Origin: Catenulispora sp. GP43
Lineage (GTDB): Bacteria; Actinomycetota; Actinomycetes; Streptomycetales; Catenulisporaceae
Direction: 5' to 3'
Length of the DNA stretch: 64,000 nucleotides
NCBI RefSeq assembly: GCF_041260665.1
Contig: NZ_JBGCCT010000001.1
Location: 124,001 to 188,000 of the forward strand
Below, piece by piece: positions 1-8,262 of the stretch. Position numbers and translations under genes: made by a program. Every line of letters begins with the position of its first letter. Position 1 is the first letter of the stretch. Under the pieces are notes generated by a model. The model was not told the origin of the DNA and searched no databases. It worked only from the letters and a program-made list of their open reading frames with translations.

Positions 1-199
1 ACAGGTAGAGCCGTACAGAAGACGTACAACAGCGGGACCCACAGTGACCGGACACCCGCGTCCGGCGTTGTGGCAGTAGTACCCGGCACACCGGACGCGA
101 CCGGACCCGCCAGGGCCGTGGGGGACCTGGACGAACCGCCGCTTCCGTGCCGGCACCGCACGCACACACGTACACCACGAAACCGAAGGAGTGGACCCC

Positions 200-451
200 A
201 TGGACTGGCGCCACCGCGCTGCCTGCCGTGACGAGGACCCAGAGCTCTTCTTCCCGATCGGGAACACCGGGCCGGCGTTGCTGCAGATCGAAGATGCCAA
301 GGCTGTATGCCGTCGTTGCGACGTCGTCGACCAGTGCCTGCAGTGGGCGCTGGAGAGCGGCCAGGACGCCGGCGTGTGGGGCGGGATGAGCGAGGACGAG
401 CGCCGCGCGCTGAAGCGTCGCGCCGCGCGGGCCCGCAGCCGGATGGCCTGA
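200..451 (+). CDS. whiB1: WhiB1/WblE-type iron-sulfur transcription factor
   Basis: This 83-aa protein has the four cysteines of the Wbl family at residues 9, 37, 40 and 46 (C...CxxC...C), which in the family bind a nitric-oxide- and oxygen-sensitive [4Fe-4S] cluster. The GVWGG turn at about 61-65 and a basic tail (KRRAARARSR) that contacts DNA follow. The N-terminus MDWRHRAACRDEDPE is typical of WhiB1/WblE, the essential and most conserved Wbl subfamily, which works with the principal sigma factor. ATG at 200 is chosen over the GTG at 191 because AAGGAG at 186-191 is correctly spaced only for the ATG. The gene faces away from pdtaS across a shared 3' region, the same arrangement as Rv3219/Rv3220c in M. 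tuberculosis. Confidence 0.95.
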   Translation: MDWRHRAACRDEDPELFFPIGNTGPALLQIEDAKAVCRRCDVVDQCLQWALESGQDAGVWGGMSEDERRALKRRAARARSRMA

Positions 452-571
452 CCAGGCCGTCCGCCGTCCCGTACCGGCAAAGCTCTCGCACGACCGCACG
501 ACAACTTCATCAACATATGCACGTATCTCCGTGCTGCGGCGTTCTTGGACCGCAGTACGGACGCCGAAACC

Positions 572-592
572 GAGCGGTCCGATGGGCCGCTC
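572..592 (+). terminator. Likely intrinsic terminator of whiB1
   Basis: GAGCGGTCC and GGGCCGCTC (one G-T pair) form a 9-bp stem around a 3-nt GAT loop, followed by TGTTGGTTTT. It lies in the 231-bp whiB1-pdtaS interval, which otherwise shows no gene. Confidence 0.6.
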
Positions 593-682
593 TGTTGGTT
601 TTCCCGGGGTCTTCTCCGGTGGTTCCGCCCCTAGCGTAGCGGAGTCCTGTTACCACTCTGTTGCGCCCCCGGGTAGCCCCTC

Positions 683-2239
683 TCACTCAGCACTCTGTGT
701 GCTCCGTCCGTCCGGCTCCTGCGCCGCGGGTGCCTCGCCGACCTCCAGGTCCAGCACGGCCACCGCGCCTCGGCCGCTGGGGGCCGGCCGGAGATCGAAG
801 GTGCCCTTCAGATCGCCGTGGACAAGTGTTCTGACGATCTGAAGACCGAGGTTCCCGGCCGTGGCGGCGTCGAAACCCGCCGGGAGCCCGTTTCCGTCAT
901 CGGTGACGACCACCTTCAAGCGGGGCCCGTCGCGGTACGCCTCGACCTCGAGCGATCCGCCCCGGTCGGCCAGTCCGTGCTCCAGCGAGTTCTGGAGGAC
1001 CTCGGTCAGCACCATCGACAGCGGGGTGGCGATCTGGGCCGGCAGCACGCCGAAGCGGCCGGTGCGGCGCGAGCGCACGTTCACCCCGCCCGGGCCGCCG
1101 GCACCGACGTCCACCACCATGGCCAGCACCCGGTCGGCGATCTCGTCGAACTCGACCCGCTCGTCGAGGGTCTGGGACAGGGTCTCGTGGACCAGCGCGA
1201 TCGAGCCGACCCGGCGGACCGCCTCCTCCAGTGCCGCCCGGCCGGTGCCGTCGTCTATGCGGCGGGCCTGCAGGCGCAGCAGCGCGGCCACGGTCTGCAG
1301 GTTGTTCTTCACCCGGTGGTGGATCTCCCGGATCGTCGCGTCCTTGCTGATCAGCTCGCGCTCGCGGCGGCGCAGCTCGGTGACGTCGTGCACCAGGACC
1401 AGGGCGCCGGTGCGCTCCCCCTGCGGCCGCAGCGGGATGGCGCGCAGCTGGACCACGGTGCCGTTGCCCTCGACCTCGGCCTCGCGCGGCTTGCGGCCGG
1501 AGGCCACGACCTGCAGCGCCTCCTCCATCGCGCCCTGGACCGGGGCCAGGGCCGCGGTCAGGTCGCCGAGGTGCTCCCCCACCATGTCGGCGGCGTAGCC
1601 GAGCCGGTGGTAGGCGGACAGCGCGTTCGGGCTGGCGTAGACGACCGCCCCGTCGGCGTCCAGCCGGATCACGCCGTCGCCCACGCGCGGGGAGTTGTCC
1701 TGCTGATCGCGCGACTCCGGATAGGGGAATATCCCCTCGGCGATCATCCGCGCCAGGTCCGCCGCGGTCTGCAGATAGGTCAGCTCCAGCCGGCTCGGGG
1801 TGCGCGCGGCCAGCAGGTTGGTGTTGCGCGAGATCACCGCGATGACCCGGTCGCCGCGGCGCACCGGGATCGCCTCGACCCGGACCGGCACGTCCTCGCG
1901 CCACTCCGGGTCGCCCTCGCGCCGGATCCGCCCGGAGTCGATGGCCAGGTCCAGCATCGGCCGCTGGCCGCGCTTTATCGTCGAGCCGACCAGGTCGGCG
2001 GTGTAGCAGGTGGGGCCGGTGTTCGGGCGCATCTGCGCGACCGCCACGTAGCCGGGCTCGGTGAGCGGCGCGGGCCCCGCGCCGTCGGCGTCCTCGTGCT
2101 TGAGCGGGGCCCACAGCACCAGGTCCGCGAACGACAGGTCGGCGAGCAGCTGCCAGTCCGCGATCAGCAGGTGCAGCCAGTCCAGATCGGCCTCGTCGAG
2201 GTCGGTGCGCGTGTGGACCAGGTCGTTCATGGACGGCAT
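683..2239 (-). CDS. pdtaS: PdtaS-type sensor histidine kinase
   Basis: A soluble sensor kinase of about 518 aa. The N-terminal part, with WQLLADLSFADLVLW and RPNTGPT, matches the GAF-like domain of PdtaS (Rv3220c), whose partner PdtaR is an ANTAR antiterminator response regulator. A PAS domain follows (IRLDADGAVVYASPNA). A HisKA_2 dimerisation domain has the phospho-acceptor in IHHRVKNNLQT at about residue 305, and an HATPase_c domain has EVLQNSLEHG and VTDDGNGLPAG. No membrane segment is visible. The open frame runs on to 2515 but that would overlap bioF. ATG 2239, preceded by AAGAAG, or ATG 2230 is the likely start. pdtaR is not in this window. Confidence 0.9.
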   Translation of the reverse strand: MPSMNDLVHTRTDLDEADLDWLHLLIADWQLLADLSFADLVLWAPLKHEDADGAGPAPLTEPGYVAVAQMRPNTGPTCYTADLVGSTIKRGQRPMLDLAIDSGRIRREGDPEWREDVPVRVEAIPVRRGDRVIAVISRNTNLLAARTPSRLELTYLQTAADLARMIAEGIFPYPESRDQQDNSPRVGDGVIRLDADGAVVYASPNALSAYHRLGYAADMVGEHLGDLTAALAPVQGAMEEALQVVASGRKPREAEVEGNGTVVQLRAIPLRPQGERTGALVLVHDVTELRRRERELISKDATIREIHHRVKNNLQTVAALLRLQARRIDDGTGRAALEEAVRRVGSIALVHETLSQTLDERVEFDEIADRVLAMVVDVGAGGPGGVNVRSRRTGRFGVLPAQIATPLSMVLTEVLQNSLEHGLADRGGSLEVEAYRDGPRLKVVVTDDGNGLPAGFDAATAGNLGLQIVRTLVHGDLKGTFDLRPAPSGRGAVAVLDLEVGEAPAAQEPDGRSTQSAE

Positions 2240-2360
2240 GCTTCTTGGTATCACAAGCCGGGGCCCCGAACTCATAGCCGGCCCGGCCAGGGCCCCCCTC
2301 GATCGTTTTGGACGTTCCGGCAGGTCCGGCCGGTCCGCGGGCGGGTAGCCTCTTGGCTTT

Positions 2361-3551
2361 GTGAGCACCCTGGACCAGCCTTCCCACAACCCCTTGGCTT
2401 CGCACCATCCCCTTTCTTGGCTCTCCCGGCGTGCGGACGAGCGCCGGGCGGCGGGTCTGCGCCGGACCCTGGTCCCGCGGGCCGCGGACTCCCCGCTGAT
2501 CGACCTGGCCGGCAACGACTACCTCGGCCTGACCCGCCATCCGGAGGTGGTCGAGGCCGCGGTCGAGGCGGTGCGGCGCTGGGGCACCGGGTCCACCGGC
2601 TCGCGGCTGGTGACCGGCACCACCGAGCTGCACGCGGAGCTGGAGGCGAGCCTGGCCGCGCACGCCGGCATGGAGGCGGGCCTGGTGTTCTCCTCCGGGT
2701 ACCTGGCGAACCTCGGCGTGATCACGGCGCTGGCCGGCCGCGGCGACCTGATCGTCTCGGACAGCCTCAACCACGCCTCGCTGATCGACGCCGCGCGCCT
2801 TTCCCGGGCCCGAGTGGCCATCACGCCGCACAGCGACGTGGACGCGGTCGCCGCGGCCCTGGCGGACCGCTCCGAGGAGCGCGCTCTGGTGGTCGTCGAA
2901 TCCTTGTTCTCCGTCGACGGGGATACAGCACCCCTCAGAGAGCTCCACGAGGCCTGTAGAGCGCACGGCGCTGTCCTTGTGGTGGATGAGGCGCACGGGT
3001 TCGGCGTGGCCGGTCCTGAGGGCCGTGGAGCCGTTTTCGACGCGGGGCTCGGCGGCGAGCCGGACGTGATCGTGGCCGCGACGCTGTCGAAGGCGCTGGC
3101 GTCGCAGGGCGGCGTGATCCTCGGCTCGGCGGAGCTCGTCGCCCACCTGGTGGACACGGCGCGGTCGATGATCTTCGACACCGGCCTGGCCCCGGCCTCG
3201 GCCGGGGCGGCCCTGGCGGCGCTGAAGGTGATCCGCCGCGATCCCGGCCTGCCGGAACTGGTGCGCAAGCGGTCGTGGGAGATCTACGAGCTGGCCCTGG
3301 CGCTGGGGCTGGAGGCCACTCCCCCGAGCGGCGCGGTGACGTCGATCATCATGGGCGCCCCGGAGGCCGCCGTGGCCGCGCGGGACTTCTGCATGGCGCG
3401 CGGGCTGCATGTCGGTTGTTTCCGGCCGCCGTCGGTGCCGGACGGGAAATCCCGGCTCCGGGTGACGGCACGTGCCGATTTGTCCGACCTTGAGACGCAG
3501 CGGATTCGTTCAGTTCTGAGCGATCTCGCGGATAATCAGACACAGGTCTAG
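2361..3551 (+). CDS. bioF: 8-amino-7-oxononanoate synthase
   Basis: A 396-aa PLP-dependent alpha-oxoamine synthase that condenses pimeloyl-ACP/CoA with L-alanine in the first ring-forming stage of biotin synthesis. The GTGSTGSRLVTG substrate loop, DEAHGFGVAG (Asp that contacts the PLP pyridine nitrogen) and the Schiff-base Lys in ATLSKALASQGG at about residue 244 are all present. The start is GTG 2361. No Shine-Dalgarno is seen, and TAGCCT at 2346-2351 suggests a very short or absent leader. It stands alone, 11 kb from bioD-bioB. Its stop codon lies inside a DasR-type operator belonging to nagA, so it may be exposed to that regulator at its 3' end. bioA is not in the window. Confidence 0.93.
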   Translation: MSTLDQPSHNPLASHHPLSWLSRRADERRAAGLRRTLVPRAADSPLIDLAGNDYLGLTRHPEVVEAAVEAVRRWGTGSTGSRLVTGTTELHAELEASLAAHAGMEAGLVFSSGYLANLGVITALAGRGDLIVSDSLNHASLIDAARLSRARVAITPHSDVDAVAAALADRSEERALVVVESLFSVDGDTAPLRELHEACRAHGAVLVVDEAHGFGVAGPEGRGAVFDAGLGGEPDVIVAATLSKALASQGGVILGSAELVAHLVDTARSMIFDTGLAPASAGAALAALKVIRRDPGLPELVRKRSWEIYELALALGLEATPPSGAVTSIIMGAPEAAVAARDFCMARGLHVGCFRPPSVPDGKSRLRVTARADLSDLETQRIRSVLSDLADNQTQV

Positions 3552-3574
3552 ACATCGACAATTGGTCTAGTCCA
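3545..3574. promoter_or_regulatory. Two DasR (dre-type) operators before nagA
   Basis: GGTCTAGAC at 3545-3553 overlaps the bioF stop codon, and TGGTCTAGTCCA lies at 3563-3574, with centres 19 bp apart. Both match the core of the DasR responsive element (TGGTCTAGACCA). The second ends 12 nt before the nagA start, over the likely -10 region (CACAAT 3573-3578), so bound repressor should block nagA transcription. Confidence 0.8.
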
Positions 3575-3586
3575 CAATCTTCTCTC

Positions 3587-4795
3587 GTGACCAGCATCTC
3601 AGCACCGCGCGTCCTGCTCGGCGGACGCCTGGCGGGACCCGCCACCGTCGTCGTGGACGACGGGGTCGTGGCCGAGGTGCTGGACGGCGCTTCGCCCGAG
3701 GCGGACATAGTCCTGGACTCCGGCGTGCTCACGCCGGGGCTGGTGGACATCCAGACCAACGGCTGCTTCGGCGTCGACTTCATCACCGCCTCGGACGAGG
3801 ACTGGCGGCTGGTCTCCGACCGGCTGCCGGGCACCGGCGTCACGGCGTTCCAGCCGACCTACATCACCGCGCCGATGGAGACCCTGCTGGCCGGGGTGAA
3901 GCAGGCCGGCTCGGTGTTCGGCTCCCTGCGCGGCGCGCAGGCGATCGGGGTCCACCTGGAGGGGCCGTTCCTGTCGCCGCAGCGCCCGGGGGTCCACGAC
4001 CCGCGCTACCTGGTCGAGCCGACGCCGGAGCGCATCGGCTCGATCCTCGGGACGCTGACCGCCGAGGGCACCCGGGGCGTGGTCACGATGGTGACCCTGG
4101 CCCCGGAGCTCGACGGCGGTCCGGAGGCGGTGCGACGCCTGGCCGAGGCCGGGGTGCGGGTCTCGCTGGGGCACACCGACGCGGTGGCCACGCAGGTGCT
4201 CACCGCGGCCGACGAGGGCGCGACCCTGGTCACCCACATCTTCAACGCCCAGCGCCCGCTGAACCACCGCGAGCCCGGGGTCCCGGGCGCCGCGCTGTAC
4301 GACACCCGGTTCACCTGCGGGCTGATCGCCGACCTGCACCACGTGGCCCCCGAGATCTGCACGCTGGTCTGGCGCGCGGCCGCCGGCCGGGTGGCGTTGG
4401 TGACGGACGCCATAGCGGCGGCCGGAATGCCGCCGGGCGAATACGAGTTGTCGGGGATCAAGGTGTACCTCGGCGAGGACGGCGTGCCGCGCGACGCGGC
4501 CGGCGTCATCGGCGGCTCGGCGCTGACCCTGGACCGCGCGGTGCGCAACCTGGTCGGCATCGGCCTGGACGAGGCATCGGTCCTGCTGGCGGCCACCCGG
4601 GTCCCGGCGGACGCCCTGGGCCGGACGGATCTGGGCCGCATCGAGCCCGGCGCCCGCGCCGACCTGGTCTGGTTCGATGACGGGTACCACCCGCTGCATA
4701 CCTGGGTCGCAGGGCGTAGCGTGTTCGAGGCCGGTTCTGGCGCTCAGGCGCCGAGCGGGCCCCACAGACTGGCGAGGGAACACCAACCCGCCTAG
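3587..4795 (+). CDS. nagA: N-acetylglucosamine-6-phosphate deacetylase
   Basis: A 402-aa amidohydrolase that converts GlcNAc-6P to GlcN-6P and acetate in the cytoplasm. Family motifs occur in order: GLVDIQTNG, the metal-ligand Glu in GVHLEGPFLSP (about residue 125), the His in SLGHTDA, HIFNAQRPLNHREPG, and the catalytic Asp in ALVTDAIAAAGMPPGEY (about residue 272). The length is normal. The start is GTG 3587, and no Shine-Dalgarno sequence precedes it. The dre pair immediately upstream places it in the DasR regulon with the das operon at 7.2-13.4 kb. In S. coelicolor nagA has a nagK neighbour, but no ROK kinase is present here. Confidence 0.94.
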   Translation: MTSISAPRVLLGGRLAGPATVVVDDGVVAEVLDGASPEADIVLDSGVLTPGLVDIQTNGCFGVDFITASDEDWRLVSDRLPGTGVTAFQPTYITAPMETLLAGVKQAGSVFGSLRGAQAIGVHLEGPFLSPQRPGVHDPRYLVEPTPERIGSILGTLTAEGTRGVVTMVTLAPELDGGPEAVRRLAEAGVRVSLGHTDAVATQVLTAADEGATLVTHIFNAQRPLNHREPGVPGAALYDTRFTCGLIADLHHVAPEICTLVWRAAAGRVALVTDAIAAAGMPPGEYELSGIKVYLGEDGVPRDAAGVIGGSALTLDRAVRNLVGIGLDEASVLLAATRVPADALGRTDLGRIEPGARADLVWFDDGYHPLHTWVAGRSVFEAGSGAQAPSGPHRLAREHQPA

Positions 4796-4979
4796 CCCTG
4801 ACAGGCGCGGGGACTGGTGTTTCCGACCAGGCCGCCACCCGGCGGCAACGCACGACGAGGCTCCGCACGCCTCGCCGGACGGCCGGGACGGCGGCGAACA
4901 AAGAAGGCCACGGGCTAGCGCGGCGGTGGAGGTTGAGGGGCCGACACCGCCGCGGGCCCGGGGCCGGAGGTCCCGCGGA

Positions 4980-5057
4980 TCAGCGCGGGACCCAGCTGCG
5001 AGTCCCGGTCAGCGCGGGACTCAGCTCAGCGCGAGACCCAAATCAGCGCGAGACCCG
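4980..5057 (-). repeat. Four-copy tandem repeat of a gene 3' end with its stop codon
   Basis: The last 15 nt of the RibD-C gene (TCAGCGCGAGACCCG on the plus strand, 5043-5057) recur downstream at 5026, 5009 and 4980 with 0-3 mismatches. The spacings are 17, 17 and 29 nt. Each copy carries the stop codon, and the three extra stops fall in frames +2, +1 and 0. The rest of the 247-bp gap after nagA shows no gene. Confidence 0.85.
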
Positions 5058-5579
5058 GTAGTCCGCGAGCAGATAGCCACTGGGCGTGGTCACACTGCGC
5101 ATCGTCTCCCAGCGCATCGGCGGCACTCCGTCCCACAGCCGCTTCCCCTGGCCGACGACCGCCGGCGCGACGGCGAGCCGCACCTCGTCCAGGACCCCGC
5201 CGGCGAGCAGCGCCTGGACGACCGAGATGCTGGCGTGCACCCCGATGTCGCCGCCCTCGGAGTCCTTCAGGCTCCGGACGAACTCGACCAGGCCGCCCTC
5301 GATCACCGACGCGTTGTGCCACGGCCGCTCCAGCGGCGACGAGGTCGCGACGTACTTCGGGACCTCGTTGATGAACGTGGCGAACGGCTCGATGTCGCTG
5401 CCCGGCCAGAACTCCGACCACTCGTCGTAGCTGCGCCGGCCGAGGATGACCGTGTCCTGGGTGGCGATGATCGCGGCGCCGTTGGCGTCCACCACCTCGT
5501 CCCAGTCGACACAGAACTTGTCCGCGCTCTCGGCGACGCCGTCGAGGGACAGGAACAGGGTCGAGACCACCTTGCGCAT
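5043..5579 (-). CDS. RibD C-terminal/dihydrofolate-reductase-fold protein
   Basis: A 178-aa protein of the small RibD_C family. It starts MRKVVSTLFLSLDGVAE, has the NADPH-loop region TVILGRRSYDEWSEFWPG, and has GGDIGVHASISVVQALLAGGVLDEVRLAVAPAVVGQGKRL near the end. Members bind NADPH in a DHFR-like fold. Most lone actinobacterial copies have no assigned substrate, so a role in riboflavin synthesis should not be assumed. ATG 5579 is chosen because GGAGGAAA lies 5 nt upstream. It is not co-directional with an evident partner. A related gene lies at 42928. Confidence 0.85.
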   Translation of the reverse strand: MRKVVSTLFLSLDGVAESADKFCVDWDEVVDANGAAIIATQDTVILGRRSYDEWSEFWPGSDIEPFATFINEVPKYVATSSPLERPWHNASVIEGGLVEFVRSLKDSEGGDIGVHASISVVQALLAGGVLDEVRLAVAPAVVGQGKRLWDGVPPMRWETMRSVTTPSGYLLADYRVSR

Positions 5580-5662
5580 GGGATTTCCTCCGGTTGAGTG
5601 GGACGTCATGCCATCAGACGGCCCGGCCGGGCGAAACTCATCGCTGCCCCCTGGAACGCACA

Positions 5663-5693
5663 GCGGGCCCGCCGATCACCTCGGCGGGCCCGC
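5663..5693 (-). terminator. Strong hairpin terminator
   Basis: GCGGGCCCGCCGA and its exact complement form a 13-bp stem around TCACC, 14 nt beyond the stop codon of the sigma/membrane-protein operon. There is no U-tract, as is common in high-GC actinomycetes. Confidence 0.75.
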
Positions 5694-5706
5694 GTCATGC
5701 GTACCG

Positions 5707-6543
5707 CTACTTCTCCAGCGCCGCCTGCAGGTCGGCGAACACCTTCTTGTCACCCGCGGTGCTCTTGAAGTCGCTGCCGAACTGCGACACCCGCAGCATC
5801 GCGACCCGGTCGCCCACCCGCACGACCCAGGTGTGCTCGACGGACGGCAGGTTGTCGACGGAGCTGTGCTGCTGGTTGATCAGCCACGACACCCCGTCTC
5901 CGGTGCTGACGCCGGGGGCCGGGACCAGGGCGTCGCGTCCGGAACCGCAGGCGGGCGCGCTGCCCGCGTTCCTGGCGTCCGCCAGGAACGCCGAGGCCTT
6001 GGCCTCGTCGGCGAACGTGAACACCACTTCCTGGGCGTCCACATGGTGCGCCGTGTCGTACTCGGTGCCCCACATCGACATCCCGGTGATCGGGAAGGCG
6101 ATCCCCGCGGGCGGATGCGAGTCGGACGGGTAGCAGTGCGTGACGAGCGAGCCGGCGCCCTTGGCGGCGCGGGACGGGTTCGACGGCTGGGGATCCCAAT
6201 GCGTCAGGTCGTATCCCGGCCACAGCTTCGCCGCCAGCAGACCGTCGCCGCGGGCCGGCGGCGGCGCCGACTCCGACGACGACGTGGGCGCACTGGCCGG
6301 GCGCCCCGTCGTCGTCGGCGCGTCGGCCGCAGTCACCGTCTTCGCCGCGCCCGCGGGGCCGCCCAGCGACGCGGTGACCCCGAGGGCGCCACCGATCGCA
6401 GCCACCCCCAGCACCGCCACGCCGCCCCGGGCCCGCAGCGAGCGCTTCCGTCCCCGGCGCATCGCATCCGCGACACCGGGCATCCCACCCTGCCCCACAC
6501 CGTCCTGCACGGCGCGGGCGAGGGCGTCATCGAACTCAGGCAT
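5707..6543 (-). CDS. Membrane protein coupled to an ECF sigma factor, candidate anti-sigma
   Basis: A 278-aa protein with a cytoplasmic N-terminal stretch of about 45 aa (FDDALARAVQDGVGQGGMPG), one membrane segment (GGVAVLGVAAIGGALGVTAS), and a Pro/Ser/Thr-rich linker. An extracytoplasmic domain of about 170 aa with at least three Cys follows. ATG 6543 lies inside the last codons of the sigma gene (8-nt overlap, ATGCCTGA), which implies translational coupling. The topology fits a membrane anti-sigma or sensor protein, but no zinc-binding HxxxCxxC motif is present. The function is therefore inferred only from position. Confidence 0.7.
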   Translation of the reverse strand: MPEFDDALARAVQDGVGQGGMPGVADAMRRGRKRSLRARGGVAVLGVAAIGGALGVTASLGGPAGAAKTVTAADAPTTTGRPASAPTSSSESAPPPARGDGLLAAKLWPGYDLTHWDPQPSNPSRAAKGAGSLVTHCYPSDSHPPAGIAFPITGMSMWGTEYDTAHHVDAQEVVFTFADEAKASAFLADARNAGSAPACGSGRDALVPAPGVSTGDGVSWLINQQHSSVDNLPSVEHTWVVRVGDRVAMLRVSQFGSDFKSTAGDKKVFADLQAALEK

Positions 6544-7054
6544 AGTTCTCCGCCTCCTGACTCTCATCGGCGTACTCGGAGACATGGCCGGCCAACGCGC
6601 GCCGGCCCCGGGCCAGCCGCGACTTCACGGTCCCGGCGGGAGCACCGGTCTCGAAGGAGATCTCCTCCACGCTCAGCCCCACCAGGTGGTGCAACACGAC
6701 CACCCGCCGCTGCTCAGCGGGAATCGCCCGCAACGCCGCGATCACCGCCAGCCGGTCCGGCGACGCGCCGGGCGCCTCCTCGGAACCGGCCCCGCGCCGA
6801 TGGGCCCGCAGCCGGTTGACGGTCCTGCGCCAGGAGCTGATCGCGATCCGGTAGGCGACAGTGCGGATCCAGGCCTCCGGATCCTCATAACCGGAGACCC
6901 TCCCCCACCGCTGCCACGCGCGCGCATAGGCCTCCTGCAGCGCGTCCTCGGCTTCGGACAGATCACCGACCATCGCGTAGACGTGGCCGAGCAACCGCCG
7001 CGACGAGGCGCTGTAGAACGCCTCGAAGTCCGCCTCCGATCTCGCTGAACCCAT
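6536..7054 (-). CDS. SigE-family ECF RNA polymerase sigma factor
   Basis: A 172-aa ECF sigma factor. Region 2 (FEAFYSASSRRLLGHVYAMV, then SEAEDALQEAYARAWQRW) melts and reads the -10 element. Region 4 (IPAEQRRVVVLHHLVGLSVEEI, then GTVKSRLARGRRAL) reads the -35 element. A short linker joins them and there is no C-terminal extension. The start is ATG 7054. It is translationally coupled to the membrane protein at 5707-6543. The target promoters are unknown. A decayed second sigma/membrane-protein pair lies at 45116-45531. Confidence 0.88.
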   Translation of the reverse strand: MGSARSEADFEAFYSASSRRLLGHVYAMVGDLSEAEDALQEAYARAWQRWGRVSGYEDPEAWIRTVAYRIAISSWRRTVNRLRAHRRGAGSEEAPGASPDRLAVIAALRAIPAEQRRVVVLHHLVGLSVEEISFETGAPAGTVKSRLARGRRALAGHVSEYADESQEAENYA

Positions 7055-7155
7055 GAGATCCGCCCCTTGTCATCCGAGGGTGGCGATCGGCGCCACCGAT
7101 CGGACACGCCCCGGCCCCGCCGCTGGTTCCCTCGCGGAGAGGAAATCATGGAAAA

Positions 7156-7187
7156 GGGCCCGCCGGTCCATACGGACCGGCGGGCCC
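7156..7187 (-). terminator. Terminator of the das operon
   Basis: A 14-bp perfect stem (GGGCCCGCCGGTCC and complement) with loop ATAC. On the minus strand it is followed by TTTT. It lies 29 nt beyond the stop of the last das-operon gene. Confidence 0.85.
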
Positions 7188-7215
7188 CATCCCCGCTCCT
7201 ACTCCGAACACGCAG

Positions 7216-8262
7216 CTAGTGCGTCTGTGTCACCTTCGCCAGAGCCCGCGGCGCGTCCGGATTCAAGCCCCGGCTCATCGTCACGTGGTAGGCCAGCTGC
7301 TGCAACGGCAGGATCTCCAGGATCGGCGAGAGCTCCTCCGGGACGCCGGAGGGCAGTACGAACCCTGCGGTGGCCCCGGCCACATGCTCCGCGGAGCCGA
7401 CCACGACCAGATCCGCGCCGCGCTCCCGCAGCCGCTCCAGGACCGGCTCCAGCGCGGTGCCGCCGGCCCCCTCGGCCGCGACCGCGACCACCGGGCTGAC
7501 GTTGTCCACCATGGCCAGCGGACCGTGCAGCAGGTCCGCGCCGGAGAAGGCGTGGGCTGGCAGGTAGCTGGTCTCCATGACCTTCAGCGCGGCCTCGCGC
7601 GCCGTCGGGTAGGAGTACCCGCGCCCGGTCAGCACCAGCCGGGAGGCGAAGCGGTAGCGCTGCGCCAGATCGGCCACCTCGGACTCCCGGGCCAGCACCG
7701 CGGCGGCCAGTTCCGGCAGCGCCTTGGCCGCCGAGCCGTCGCCGCCGCGCAGCGCGTCCACCAGCAGCCACAGCGTGAGCAGCTCCGCGGTGTACGTCTT
7801 CGTCGCCGGAAGTGCCAGCTCCGGGCCCGCCAGGACGTCCAGAGACAGCTCCGAGGCCTGGTTCACCGGCGAGCCGGCGACGTTGGTCACCGCCAGCGTC
7901 AGACCGCCGCGCGCCTTGGCCATCTCGGTGTAGGCGACCAGGTCCGGGGATCCGCCGGACTGCGAGACCGTCACGCACAGCACATCGCGCAGATCGGGCT
8001 CCGCGCGATAGGCCGTGGTGGTCGACATGGAGGTCAGCCCGACCGGCAGGCCGAGCGCGATCTCCATCAGGTACTTGGCGTAGTACGCCGCGTTGTCGCT
8101 GGTCCCGCGGGCGGTGAGCAGGGCGAAGCGCGGCTGGGCCGCCAACACCCGCTCGGCCGCCTCGCGGATGTGGGGCAGGCCCTCGGTGAGGATCCGCTCC
8201 AGCACCGCCGGCTGTTCGGCGATCTCCCGGGCCATGACCTCGCCCGGCTTGGCATCGCTCAC
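7216..8262 (-). CDS. SIS-domain glucosamine-6-phosphate deaminase/isomerase-like protein
   Basis: A 348-aa protein with two SIS sugar-isomerase domains, resembling the isomerase half of GlmS without the glutaminase. Motifs include LTARGTSDNAAYYAKY, SQSGGSPD, GPELALPATKTYTAEL, and GRGYSYPTAREAALKVMETSY followed by HGPLAM. Proteins of this form act as type II glucosamine-6-P deaminases (NagB-II) or AgaS-like enzymes. Its GTG start directly abuts the dasD stop, so it is the last gene of the das operon, in the place where S. coelicolor carries the unrelated classical nagB. The most likely role is therefore GlcN-6P to Fru-6P conversion, inferred from context. Confidence 0.8.
   Translation of the reverse strand: MSDAKPGEVMAREIAEQPAVLERILTEGLPHIREAAERVLAAQPRFALLTARGTSDNAAYYAKYLMEIALGLPVGLTSMSTTTAYRAEPDLRDVLCVTVSQSGGSPDLVAYTEMAKARGGLTLAVTNVAGSPVNQASELSLDVLAGPELALPATKTYTAELLTLWLLVDALRGGDGSAAKALPELAAAVLARESEVADLAQRYRFASRLVLTGRGYSYPTAREAALKVMETSYLPAHAFSGADLLHGPLAMVDNVSPVVAVAAEGAGGTALEPVLERLRERGADLVVVGSAEHVAGATAGFVLPSGVPEELSPILEILPLQQLAYHVTMSRGLNPDAPRALAKVTQTH

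Noticed and set aside
2240-2515. N-terminal extension of pdtaS to 2515
   Set aside because: It would overlap bioF and adds no family sequence. The conserved N-terminus starts at 2239/2230.
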